NCBI GenBank assembly: GCA_958427155.1
Contig: CAUABB010000016.1
Location: 1 to 13,969, forward strand
DNA length: 13,969 nt
Reading direction: 5' to 3'
Source: an uncultured Oscillospiraceae bacterium
GTDB taxonomy: Bacteria; Bacillota; Clostridia; Oscillospirales; Ruminococcaceae
The position numbers and the translations under genes are program-made. The first letter of the stretch is position 1. Each line of letters begins with the position of its first letter. The notes under the pieces are model-generated. The model ran no database searches. It saw nothing but the letters and a program-made list of their open reading frames with translations, and was not told where the DNA came from. Of the stretch, positions 6,928 to 13,635 are shown in pieces.

Positions 6928-6941
6928 GTTGTAATTACAAC
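6928..6941. promoter_or_regulatory. Perfect 14-bp palindrome, candidate operator
   Basis: GTTGTAATTACAAC is its own reverse complement. It lies 13 bases upstream of the Crp-family ATG (in the leader of that gene) and next to the -35 region of the divergent Fe-S gene promoter. The position and symmetry fit a binding site for the adjacent Crp/Fnr-type dimer. It is not the classic Crp (TGTGA-N6-TCACA) or Fnr (TTGAT-N4-ATCAA) box. Inferred. Confidence 0.55.
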
Positions 6942-6956
6942 GGATATGTTTTTTTC

Positions 6957-6985
6957 ATTATAGTATGATTGAGTCAACAAAACAA
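6957..6985 (-). promoter_or_regulatory. Promoter of the Crp-family gene, overlapping the divergent promoter
   Basis: On the minus strand TTGTTT and TATAAT (6962-6957) are 17 bases apart, 43 bases ahead of the ATG at 6914. On the plus strand the same bases offer TATAGT (6959-6964) and TATGAT (6964-6969) as weaker -10 elements for the Fe-S gene, so the two promoters overlap face to face. Confidence 0.6.
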
Positions 6986-6998
6986 GGGAGGATTAAAA

Positions 6999-7709
6999 AT
7001 GATTCGAAAAATTATTAAAATAGACAGCGAACGCTGCAATGGGTGCGGTCTGTGTGTAAGCGCCTGCCATGAAGGTGCTATTGGGCTAGTAAACGGAAAG
7101 GCAAAGCTTCTGCGGGATGATTACTGCGATGGACTGGGGGATTGTTTGCCGGCTTGTCCGACCGGAGCGATCTCTTTTGAAGAACGTGAAGCCGCTGAAT
7201 ATGATAAAAAAGCTGTTGAAGCTGCAATGCTGCTGAAGAAAAACAATAAAATAGCGTCCGGCGGATGTCCCGGAAGCCGCCCTAAAACCATTGAACGCTC
7301 AAACCACGGTCAACCGGAAACAGAAAACAGTTCTATCCGCCAACCTTCACAATTAAACCAATGGCCGGTCCAGATTAAACTTATTCCGGTAAAAGCACCC
7401 TATTTTGACGGCGCTCATCTGCTGATAGCCGCCGACTGTACCGCTTATGCATATGGCAGTTTCCACACTGATTTTATGAAAAATAAAATCACTCTAATTG
7501 GTTGTCCCAAACTAGATGCCGGAGACTACAGCGAAAAGCTTACAGAAATCCTTAAGCAGAACGAAATTAAATCCGTCTCCATTGTACGAATGGAAGTTCC
7601 CTGCTGCGGTGGAATCGAAAATGCTGTAAAAACCGCTCTCCAAAATTGTGGAAAAATGATTCCCTGGAGTGTCACCGTCATCTCCACCGAAGGCGAAATT
7701 CTGGACTGA
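6999..7709 (+). CDS. Ferredoxin-type Fe-S protein with a C-terminal Cys-containing domain
   Basis: Cytosolic iron-sulfur protein of a type commonly found beside Crp/Fnr regulators and hybrid-cluster protein genes in Clostridia (from memory). A redox or nitrosative-stress role is inferred. Seen: 236 residues. The N-terminal dicluster region has C13xxC16xxC19xxxC23, then C43x5C49x3C53P, so the second motif has three Cys and the expected fourth position is Leu46. A variable linker lies at about 90-120. The C-terminal domain has APYFDGAHLLIAADC (133-147), IGCPKLD (167-173) and VPCCGGI (200-206), suggesting a further metal or redox site. The start is set at ATG 6999, with GGGAGG 7 bases upstream. 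It is divergent from the Crp-family gene. No hcp follows; the next gene has its own promoter. Confidence 0.88.
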   Translation: MIRKIIKIDSERCNGCGLCVSACHEGAIGLVNGKAKLLRDDYCDGLGDCLPACPTGAISFEEREAAEYDKKAVEAAMLLKKNNKIASGGCPGSRPKTIERSNHGQPETENSSIRQPSQLNQWPVQIKLIPVKAPYFDGAHLLIAADCTAYAYGSFHTDFMKNKITLIGCPKLDAGDYSEKLTEILKQNEIKSVSIVRMEVPCCGGIENAVKTALQNCGKMIPWSVTVISTEGEILD

Positions 7710-7741
7710 CCCGCGTTTTCCCCAACCCGTCTCGGATACCG

Positions 7742-7770
7742 TAGACGCCGATATTGTTTTATGCTATAAT
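7742..7770 (+). promoter_or_regulatory. Promoter of the phosphonoacetate hydrolase-like gene
   Basis: TAGACG (7742-7747) and TATAAT (7765-7770) are 17 bases apart, with a TGn extension before the -10 (TGC at 7762-7764). It ends 46 bases before the ATG at 7817. The 12-base stretch TATGCTATAATG is identical to that in the pcrA promoter. Confidence 0.65.
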
Positions 7771-7816
7771 GATCTCCATCCATGAGGAAAAACTTTTTTA
7801 AAAAGGGGTCCGCGCG

Positions 7817-8929
7817 ATGGATAAGGTAATGGTTCTTGTAATCGATGGCTGTGCTCCGGAATACTTAACGAAAAAAAACGCGCCCAATCTTTACCGCCTG
7901 AGCCAAAAATACGGATTTATAAAGCGAATTCAAGGCGCCATGCCGTCTGTAACCAACGTCAACCACGCCTGTATTCTCTCTGGGAAATGGCCGGAAAAGA
8001 CAGGAATAACAGGAAACTATTTTTACGACCGGCAATCAGGCTGCGAAGGGTTTGTCGAAGAAAAGGGTCATATGAAGGCTCAGACCATATTACAGCATTA
8101 CCAAAAATCGGGGAAGAAAACCGCGCTTTTAACGGTGAAAGGAAAAATCCTCGGCGTTTACGGAGAAGGAGCGGATATCGGTCTCAGCTTAGAAGCACCA
8201 GACGACAGCCTGCTAAAGCGGTATCGTTTAAAGCCGGCTCCCGCTCTGCAAAGTATCAGCAGTTCAGAATGGATTGTAGAAGCAGCGTATCGATGTATTC
8301 AAACTGACAATCCAGACTTTGTGTATTGTACTACCAACGATTACATTTTTCACCACTTTGCTCCCGGGTGTCCAGAAGCCGATGAACAGATCTCTGCGAT
8401 TGACAGATGGGTTGAAAAAATTTATTCAATGAATCCCAAACGGCAGATTTACGTCACGGCTGATCACGGTATGAACCAAAAAACAACTATTTTCAATTTC
8501 CCATATGTGGCAGCAAAAGCAGGCTTTTCTGTATATTGTTTACCCCCGCTGAAAGACCGGTATATAGAAAATCACATTTATCAGGAAGGCGGCATGCTGT
8601 ACATCTACCTGAATTCAAGCGAAGCGGCCGCAGATTTCCAAGCATTTGCTCAAAGCAGACCGGAAATTGAAACCGTTCTGACCAAAGAGGAAGCCGCTGA
8701 AAGATATCATCTTCCCATTGACCAAATTGGTGATTTTGTTTTATTTTCCGCTAAAGATTACGCTTTTGGAGAGATCGCTGGAGAACTTCTTCATACAAAT
8801 GATTCCCGCACACACGGCTCACTATACGAAAGAGAAATTCCACTCATAGCGATAAATCCGATAAAAGAGTCAAAACAATATAATTTCAGTATGGATATTG
8901 TCAAATACTTGCTTGAGCCCTCCCAATGA
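7817..8929 (+). CDS. Alkaline-phosphatase-superfamily hydrolase, phosphonoacetate hydrolase / NPP-like
   Basis: Metal-dependent phospho- or phosphono-hydrolase. Phosphonoacetate hydrolase (PhnA) splits the C-P bond of phosphonoacetate to acetate and phosphate; related NPP enzymes cut phosphodiesters. Seen: 370 residues, no signal peptide. Expected two-metal site: D10 (VIDG), nucleophile T46 in PSVTNVNH, D175 and H179 (NDYIFH), D216-H217 (TADHGMN) and H333 (RTHGSLYE). PSVTNVNHACILSGKWPEKTGITGN followed by YFYD resembles PhnA more than NPP. ATG at 7817 has AAAAGGGG 8 bases upstream. It is a single gene with an extended -10 promoter and a shared terminator. No phosphonate transporter or other phn gene is in the window, so the substrate is uncertain. 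Superfamily is secure; the PhnA assignment is moderate. Confidence 0.8.
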   Translation: MDKVMVLVIDGCAPEYLTKKNAPNLYRLSQKYGFIKRIQGAMPSVTNVNHACILSGKWPEKTGITGNYFYDRQSGCEGFVEEKGHMKAQTILQHYQKSGKKTALLTVKGKILGVYGEGADIGLSLEAPDDSLLKRYRLKPAPALQSISSSEWIVEAAYRCIQTDNPDFVYCTTNDYIFHHFAPGCPEADEQISAIDRWVEKIYSMNPKRQIYVTADHGMNQKTTIFNFPYVAAKAGFSVYCLPPLKDRYIENHIYQEGGMLYIYLNSSEAAADFQAFAQSRPEIETVLTKEEAAERYHLPIDQIGDFVLFSAKDYAFGEIAGELLHTNDSRTHGSLYEREIPLIAINPIKESKQYNFSMDIVKYLLEPSQ

Positions 8930-8990
8930 TAAAAATCAGGCTGATTAATTTTCCGGTTTCCTTCTAAATCCAAACGATATAATTAAAAAC

Positions 8991-9021
8991 AAAAGGACAG
9001 AAGAAGTTCTTCTGTCCTTTT
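8991..9021. terminator. Bidirectional terminator between the hydrolase gene and galM
   Basis: A 15-base perfect inverted repeat, AAAAGGACAGAAGAA (8991-9005) against 9007-9021, with only one base between the arms. The usable stem is about 12-13 bp with a tight loop. T-runs follow in both directions. It lies 62 bases after the plus-strand stop (8929) and 14 bases after the minus-strand galM stop (9035). Confidence 0.9.
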
Positions 9022-9034
9022 ATATTTTTATCCT

Positions 9035-10099
9035 TTATTTTTCAACTGAAAATCTATACTCTGTCGTATATGAGTACAAACTACCTGCTTTCAAAACAGG
9101 GGAAGGAAAATTTTTATGCTTCATGGCATTTGGAAAGAACTGAGTTTCCAAACAGAAGCCGGCATATTTTTGATATTTAACGCCACCTTTTCCAATAATG
9201 CTGTCATTTAAGCCGTTGCCACAGTAAAACTGCACACCAGGTTTATTGGTATAAACTTCCATTTTAATCCCTGTTTCAGGACAGATCACTTCTGCCGCAA
9301 GAGAAAATCCTTCGTCAGATCCATTGAGGATCCAGTTGTGATCGTACCCTCCGGCACTGACAAGCCCCGGTTCTTTTTCATAAATTCGCTCACCAATTTT
9401 ATGAAAATCCAGAAAATCATAGGGAGTACCCACTACGTCAGCAATAATCCCGTTGGGAAGGGTTTCCTCATTTCCAACCGTGTATTTATCTGCATAAAGT
9501 TTTAGTTCATGGTCCAATACATTTTTACCGCTATCCTGCCCGCAAAGATTAAAATACGTGTGATTTGTTAAGTTGCAGACCGTGTCGCGATCGCTGACAG
9601 CCCGATAATCCAAAACCATGCCGTTATCTTCCGTCAGTCGATAAGTAACCGTTACATTCAGGTTCCCCGGATAATTTTCTTCTCCGTCAGGGCTGAAAAG
9701 CGTAAGTTTCAGTTCCTCACCGGTTTTCCCCTCAATAACCTCGGCATTCCAGACCTTTTTGTCAAATCCAATCTTTCCTCCGTGAAGATGATTGTTCCCA
9801 TCATTTAAATAAAGCTGATATTCTTTTCCGTTAAGCTCAAATTTTCCCTTTTCAATCCGATTACCGCACCGACCAATCAAAGCGCCAAGGAACCCTCCCC
9901 GCGTTTCATACTCTCCAATTGTATCGTAACCCAGTGCTACATCTTTAACCGCACCATTTTTATCCGGCACGCGAATTGCAACGACAGTACCCCCATAATT
10001 GGTAATATCAACCGACATCGTTCCGTTGTCCAAAGTGAAAAGCTGTACATCGATTCCTGCTGTGGTAGTTCCGAATAATTTTTTCGTAATTTTAGTCAT
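9035..10099 (-). CDS. galM: Aldose 1-epimerase (galactose mutarotase)
   Basis: Interconverts the beta and alpha anomers of galactose (and glucose), feeding alpha-galactose to galactokinase in the Leloir pathway; cytosolic. Seen: 354 residues, the usual length. It has NNHLHGG (102-108, with H106), catalytic acid H180 in NLTNHTYFNL, and catalytic base E318 in CLETQFFPNA. These match H96, H170 and E304 of Lactococcus GalM as I recall them. The start is set at ATG 10099, with AAAGGAG about 9 bases upstream. A longer in-frame reading to 10237 would cross its promoter and overlap galE. It is the last gene of the gal run and has its own promoter in the gap after galE. Confidence 0.95.
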   Translation of the reverse strand: MTKITKKLFGTTTAGIDVQLFTLDNGTMSVDITNYGGTVVAIRVPDKNGAVKDVALGYDTIGEYETRGGFLGALIGRCGNRIEKGKFELNGKEYQLYLNDGNNHLHGGKIGFDKKVWNAEVIEGKTGEELKLTLFSPDGEENYPGNLNVTVTYRLTEDNGMVLDYRAVSDRDTVCNLTNHTYFNLCGQDSGKNVLDHELKLYADKYTVGNEETLPNGIIADVVGTPYDFLDFHKIGERIYEKEPGLVSAGGYDHNWILNGSDEGFSLAAEVICPETGIKMEVYTNKPGVQFYCGNGLNDSIIGKGGVKYQKYAGFCLETQFFPNAMKHKNFPSPVLKAGSLYSYTTEYRFSVEK

Positions 10100-10163
10100 A
10101 TGCGTACACTCCTTTAACGAATCACACATTTGGCAGTACAGGGTATATAAATGATTAACTTTT

Positions 10164-10193
10164 ATTATAACATCAGTCAAGATTAAAAAGCAA
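10164..10193 (-). promoter_or_regulatory. Internal promoter ahead of galM
   Basis: On the minus strand TTGCTT (10193-10188) and TATAAT (10169-10164) are 18 bases apart, in the 107-base gap between galE and galM. It would give a leader of about 60 bases. It suggests galM can be transcribed apart from galK-galE. Confidence 0.55.
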
Positions 10194-10206
10194 TCCCCCT
10201 GGACTT

Positions 10207-11208
10207 TTACTTTGAAGAATTCTGAATAAACCTCCAACTATCACGGCACATATCTTCAATTGTTTTTTCCGCTTTCCAATGAAACAGCCGGCCAGCCTTT
10301 TCTGTATCCGCATAGGCAGAAGCGATGTCCCCTGGCCGACGAGGTGCGATCCGATACGGAATTTTAACACCATTCACACGTTCAAACGCCTTTACAATTT
10401 CCAAAACGCTGGTACCTTGCCCTGTCCCAAGGTTGACAGCTTCAGCACCATTGTGTATCCTTGCGTAATCCAGCGCAGCAAGATGCCCCTTTGCCAGATC
10501 GGTTACATGGATATAGTCCCGTACGCCGGTACCGTCTGGCGTATCATAGTCGTCCCCATAAATATTAAGCTCTGGCAGGACCCCAGAGGCAACCTGTGCA
10601 ATATAAGGAAGAAGGTTATTGGGAATCCCATTCGGACTTTCCCCGATCAATCCGCTTGAATGGGCGCCAATCGGATTAAAATACCGCAAAAGCACTGCGC
10701 TCCAAGAGGAATCCGCACAGCAAATATCTCTTAAAATCTGTTCTATCATAACTTTGGTATAACCGTAAGGATTGGTCGCCGAAGTCGGATAATCTTCCTG
10801 AAACGGAACGGGATTCTCCATCCCATAAACCGTTGCGGAAGAGGAAAAAACAATTTTTTTGCAGCCCGTCGCTTTCATCGCATCAAGAAGGGTCAACGTC
10901 CCTGCAATATTATTCCAGTAATATTCCAGTGGCTTTTCCACCGATTCACCGACTGCTTTATACCCGGCAAAATGGATAACAGCATCAATCCGGTTGCGAT
11001 CAAAAAGGCTCTGCAATCCTCCGCGATCCAAAAGATCCATTTGATAAAACCGGACATTTTTCCCCGTAATTGTCTGTATTTTATCGACCACTTCAGCCTT
11101 TGAATTACTCAGGTTGTCAACAATAATCACCTGATATCCCGCATTCAACAGCTCTACACAGGTATGACTGCCAATAAAACCGGTGCCGCCTGTCACCAAC
11201 ACTGTCAT
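10207..11208 (-). CDS. galE: UDP-glucose 4-epimerase
   Basis: NAD-dependent short-chain dehydrogenase that interconverts UDP-galactose and UDP-glucose in the Leloir pathway and supplies UDP-galactose for glycans; cytosolic. Seen: 333 residues, close to E. coli GalE (338). NAD-binding TGGTGFIG lies at residues 6-13, catalytic Ser124 in SSSATVYG (122-129), and Y148xxxK152 in NPYGYTK. LLRYFNPIGAH and the RPGD motif are in the C-terminal substrate domain. ATG at 11208 has AAAAAGGAG 8 bases upstream. It starts 15 bases after the galK stop, so it is co-transcribed with galK. No galT is seen in the window. A UDP-GlcNAc epimerase activity cannot be excluded. Confidence 0.96.
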   Translation of the reverse strand: MTVLVTGGTGFIGSHTCVELLNAGYQVIIVDNLSNSKAEVVDKIQTITGKNVRFYQMDLLDRGGLQSLFDRNRIDAVIHFAGYKAVGESVEKPLEYYWNNIAGTLTLLDAMKATGCKKIVFSSSATVYGMENPVPFQEDYPTSATNPYGYTKVMIEQILRDICCADSSWSAVLLRYFNPIGAHSSGLIGESPNGIPNNLLPYIAQVASGVLPELNIYGDDYDTPDGTGVRDYIHVTDLAKGHLAALDYARIHNGAEAVNLGTGQGTSVLEIVKAFERVNGVKIPYRIAPRRPGDIASAYADTEKAGRLFHWKAEKTIEDMCRDSWRFIQNSSK

Positions 11209-11223
11209 TACAACTTCTCCTTT

Positions 11224-12516
11224 TTACAATTGAATTTCAATACCACCGCAGGGACGAATTCTAAGAAGATAGCAACTTCCTTCCCCAAAGATATGCTCCA
11301 TACTGCTTTTGTACTCTTCCACCATATCCAACGGAACATAAGCTTGCAATGTGCCAGCAAATCCCCCGCCGTGAACCCGGCAAATTCCTCTTCCCTTTAA
11401 AATACGTTCTGAAAGAGCCAACCCCAGCGCAACGCCCTGTTCAGCCGTAGATTTCGCACTTGTAACATTCTGGAGCAGGCAATAGGACGAGCGTCCTGAT
11501 TCCCGAACCAGTTCCAGAAAAGTTCTTATATCATCCTGCTTCAAGGCGACCGCCTGTTTTTCCACCCGCTCGTTTTCTCCTTTAAAATGAAGAGCGCGAA
11601 GCAGCGCACGATCGCCGCCTGGAAGTCTCCGCAGCTCTGAAATATTTTCCATTAACGCTCCGGCATCCACCTCTCGGAGAACCTCTTTTCCAAAATAAGC
11701 GGCAATCATCCTCATCTCTTTGGGAATCGCCGCATACTCATCGGTTAAATCAGCGTGGCTTCCACCCGTATTGACGACACAAAGCGCATAACCTTTTGAA
11801 GAAAAATCATAAGAAATCTGCTCTACTTGCGGATGTTCTTGATTCTCAAAATCAATTTTCACAAGCCCCCCCACTGAGGAAGCCGCCTGATCCATCAGGC
11901 CGCAAGGTTTGCCGAAATAAATATTTTCCGCTGCCTGACCTATTTGGGCAATTGTAACCGGATCCACCTTCCCGTCATTATAAAGCCCATTTAAAATTGT
12001 GCCAACAAGTACTTCAAACGCCGCAGAAGACGACAAACCAGAGCCGCCCAAAACATTTGAAGTCGTATAAGCGGTAAAACCGCCTATCCGATAACCAAGT
12101 TTTACGAAACGCGCCGCAATTCCCCGAACCAGGGCAGTAGATGTATTTCTCTCCCGTTCCAGCGGCTCAAGATGTCTCAAATCAACTATATTTTCGTCGT
12201 GTCCCTCCGAATGAATCCGTATTACATCGCTGCCGTCTGGAGAAACAACCGCAATGACATCAAGGTCAATTGCAGCGGCAAGAACTCTTCCCCGCTGATG
12301 ATCGGTGTGATTTCCTCCAATTTCCGTTCTTCCCGGCGCGCTGAACAAACGCAGGTTTTGCTTTTCGCCAAACAAAACATTATAAGTATCCACAGCAGAA
12401 CACCACCGTTTTGTTTGCTTCTCAAGCTGTTCAGGTCCATAAAGCCGGAGCAAAATTTCTTGATACGCTCCATTTAAATTTTCCTTTAACTCTAATCCAT
12501 TCAACAGCTGACACAT
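11224..12516 (-). CDS. galK: Galactokinase
   Basis: GHMP-family kinase that phosphorylates alpha-galactose at C1 using ATP, the first committed step of the Leloir pathway. Seen: 430 residues, about 40 longer than E. coli GalK, because of an N-terminal extension before the galactokinase signature PGRTEIGGNHTDHQRG (61-76). The ATP-binding GHMP motif is NVLGGSGLSSSAA (154-166), the catalytic Asp is D209 in CGLMDQ, and HGGGFAG (382-388) is motif 3. The start at ATG 12516 is 6 bases after the stop of the upstream methyltransferase gene, and its AAAGG is immediately against the ATG. Initiation therefore probably depends on coupling, or uses TTG 12504. It is followed by galE after 15 bases. Confidence 0.95.
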   Translation of the reverse strand: MCQLLNGLELKENLNGAYQEILLRLYGPEQLEKQTKRWCSAVDTYNVLFGEKQNLRLFSAPGRTEIGGNHTDHQRGRVLAAAIDLDVIAVVSPDGSDVIRIHSEGHDENIVDLRHLEPLERERNTSTALVRGIAARFVKLGYRIGGFTAYTTSNVLGGSGLSSSAAFEVLVGTILNGLYNDGKVDPVTIAQIGQAAENIYFGKPCGLMDQAASSVGGLVKIDFENQEHPQVEQISYDFSSKGYALCVVNTGGSHADLTDEYAAIPKEMRMIAAYFGKEVLREVDAGALMENISELRRLPGGDRALLRALHFKGENERVEKQAVALKQDDIRTFLELVRESGRSSYCLLQNVTSAKSTAEQGVALGLALSERILKGRGICRVHGGGFAGTLQAYVPLDMVEEYKSSMEHIFGEGSCYLLRIRPCGGIEIQL

Positions 12517-12522
12517 CCTTTA

Positions 12523-13575
12523 TCATACAAAATAATACAACGTATCCCATGCGGGGACATAAGGGTGATGCCTTAAAAACACACGGTAATCCGGACGAAG
12601 GGAAAGAATCTGAAATACAAGGGAAAACAAATCTTCATTCCGGTGATAGGCACTCACTGCAAGTTTGGGCTTAAAATACCGTATCTGCTCTCTGCATCCT
12701 TCCAGTGCTTTTCTTTCGGCTCCCTCTACGTCCAACTTAACAAAGGTAAGCGGCTCTTTAATTAAATGGTCAACAGAATCCGCCTCAACCCTGCCTGCTT
12801 CAAGTGGGTCAAATGCCGAACTACGTCCCGCTTTTAAGCGAAAGGGCAAGGACACTTTTCGGTTCCATGCAGCCGTTTGGAACAGCTGTAAATCCTGTAT
12901 TCCCTGACAGGAACGAAGAAGCTTTTTATAATTTTTAGGGTTGGGTTCAAAGGCAAAAATCCTGCGGTAACGGTTCCCTACAACTTTTAAAAATTCCTGA
13001 ATTGTATCACCATTATAAGCGCCCAAGTCAGCATAGCATTCTCTCGGGCCTAGTGTCAAGATATAATAAGCTTCTTTCACAGAGGTTTCGCAATTCCAAA
13101 GATATTCTGGTTTCCCACTCACCTTATAATTCAGAACAGAACGAAATACCGTACGGGAAGTTTCATCCGCCAAAAGACGGTAAACCGTTTCCAATTCCGC
13201 CCGATGCGCTTCAAGATAAGAGCGGTCAAACAGTCCTTCTCCAAATAAAGGAACATCAGGCGCATATAACTCATTTTCCTTTGCAATCCGTTTAATCTTC
13301 TCAGTAAGCCGAGGTTCAAAGACGGCAAACGCGAGCAAAATAACCATTTCCCCGAAAGTTTTTCTGGCCTCGTCATAGCGCAGAACCGGGAACCCGTGAA
13401 AGCTGTGTCCCCGCACATACTCATCGCTTGCGAAAATACCGGAAACCGGTATTTTAAAACGTGTACAGGCTCGCAGAAGCTTCTCGCATCCGTCCCCCAT
13501 ACCATAAAGGACAATCGGTTTTTTTACCTGACTAAGATACTCCCAGATAAACTGTTGTTCTGTTACAAATTCCAT
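12523..13575 (-). CDS. FkbM-family methyltransferase with an N-terminal Rossmann-like domain
   Basis: Predicted SAM-dependent O-methyltransferase of the FkbM family, often acting on sugars of polysaccharides, glycopeptides or secondary metabolites. Seen: 350 residues. The N-terminal part has IVLYGMGDGCEKLL (21-34) and GFPVL at 61-65, resembling the PglD-like or NAD-binding fold found ahead of many such enzymes. The C-terminal catalytic part has YADLGAYNGDT (181-191, SAM motif I), FAFEPNPKNY (207-216), FVKLDVEGAE (278-287) and AYHRNEDLF (309-317). ATG at 13575 has GAGG 4 bases upstream. It lies directly after the ftsH terminator and 6 bases ahead of galK, making it first gene of the gal run. 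The substrate is unknown; a role in a galactose-containing glycan is inferred from context only. Confidence 0.85.
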   Translation of the reverse strand: MEFVTEQQFIWEYLSQVKKPIVLYGMGDGCEKLLRACTRFKIPVSGIFASDEYVRGHSFHGFPVLRYDEARKTFGEMVILLAFAVFEPRLTEKIKRIAKENELYAPDVPLFGEGLFDRSYLEAHRAELETVYRLLADETSRTVFRSVLNYKVSGKPEYLWNCETSVKEAYYILTLGPRECYADLGAYNGDTIQEFLKVVGNRYRRIFAFEPNPKNYKKLLRSCQGIQDLQLFQTAAWNRKVSLPFRLKAGRSSAFDPLEAGRVEADSVDHLIKEPLTFVKLDVEGAERKALEGCREQIRYFKPKLAVSAYHRNEDLFSLVFQILSLRPDYRVFLRHHPYVPAWDTLYYFV

Positions 13576-13586
13576 AATTCCTCATA

Positions 13587-13622
13587 AAAACAGTCCCCGT
13601 ATTTCTACATAGGGACTGTTTT
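13587..13622 (-). terminator. Terminator after ftsH, directly ahead of the methyltransferase gene
   Basis: An 11-base perfect stem (13587-13597 and 13612-13622; core ACAGTCCC/GGGACTGT) with a 14-base loop, followed on the minus strand by a T5 run. It begins 13 bases after the ftsH stop (13636) and ends 12 bases before the ATG at 13575. It may act as a partial terminator, letting some ftsH transcription into the gal run. Confidence 0.8.
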
Positions 13623-13635
13623 AATATCATTTTAT

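Noticed and set aside
6915..6980. Upstream ATG extension of the Crp-family gene
   Set aside because: It would start before its own predicted -10 and read through the palindrome; ATG 6914 has a ribosome binding site and a normal Crp N-terminus.
7728..7747. Short hairpin after the Fe-S gene as a terminator
   Set aside because: CGTCT/AGACG plus CGG/CCG can pair with one bulge, but no T-run follows directly and it overlaps the -35 of the next promoter.
10100..10237. N-terminal extension of GalM up to 10237
   Set aside because: It would overlap the end of galE and cross the galM promoter; GalM of usual length starts at 10099 with AAAGGAG upstream.
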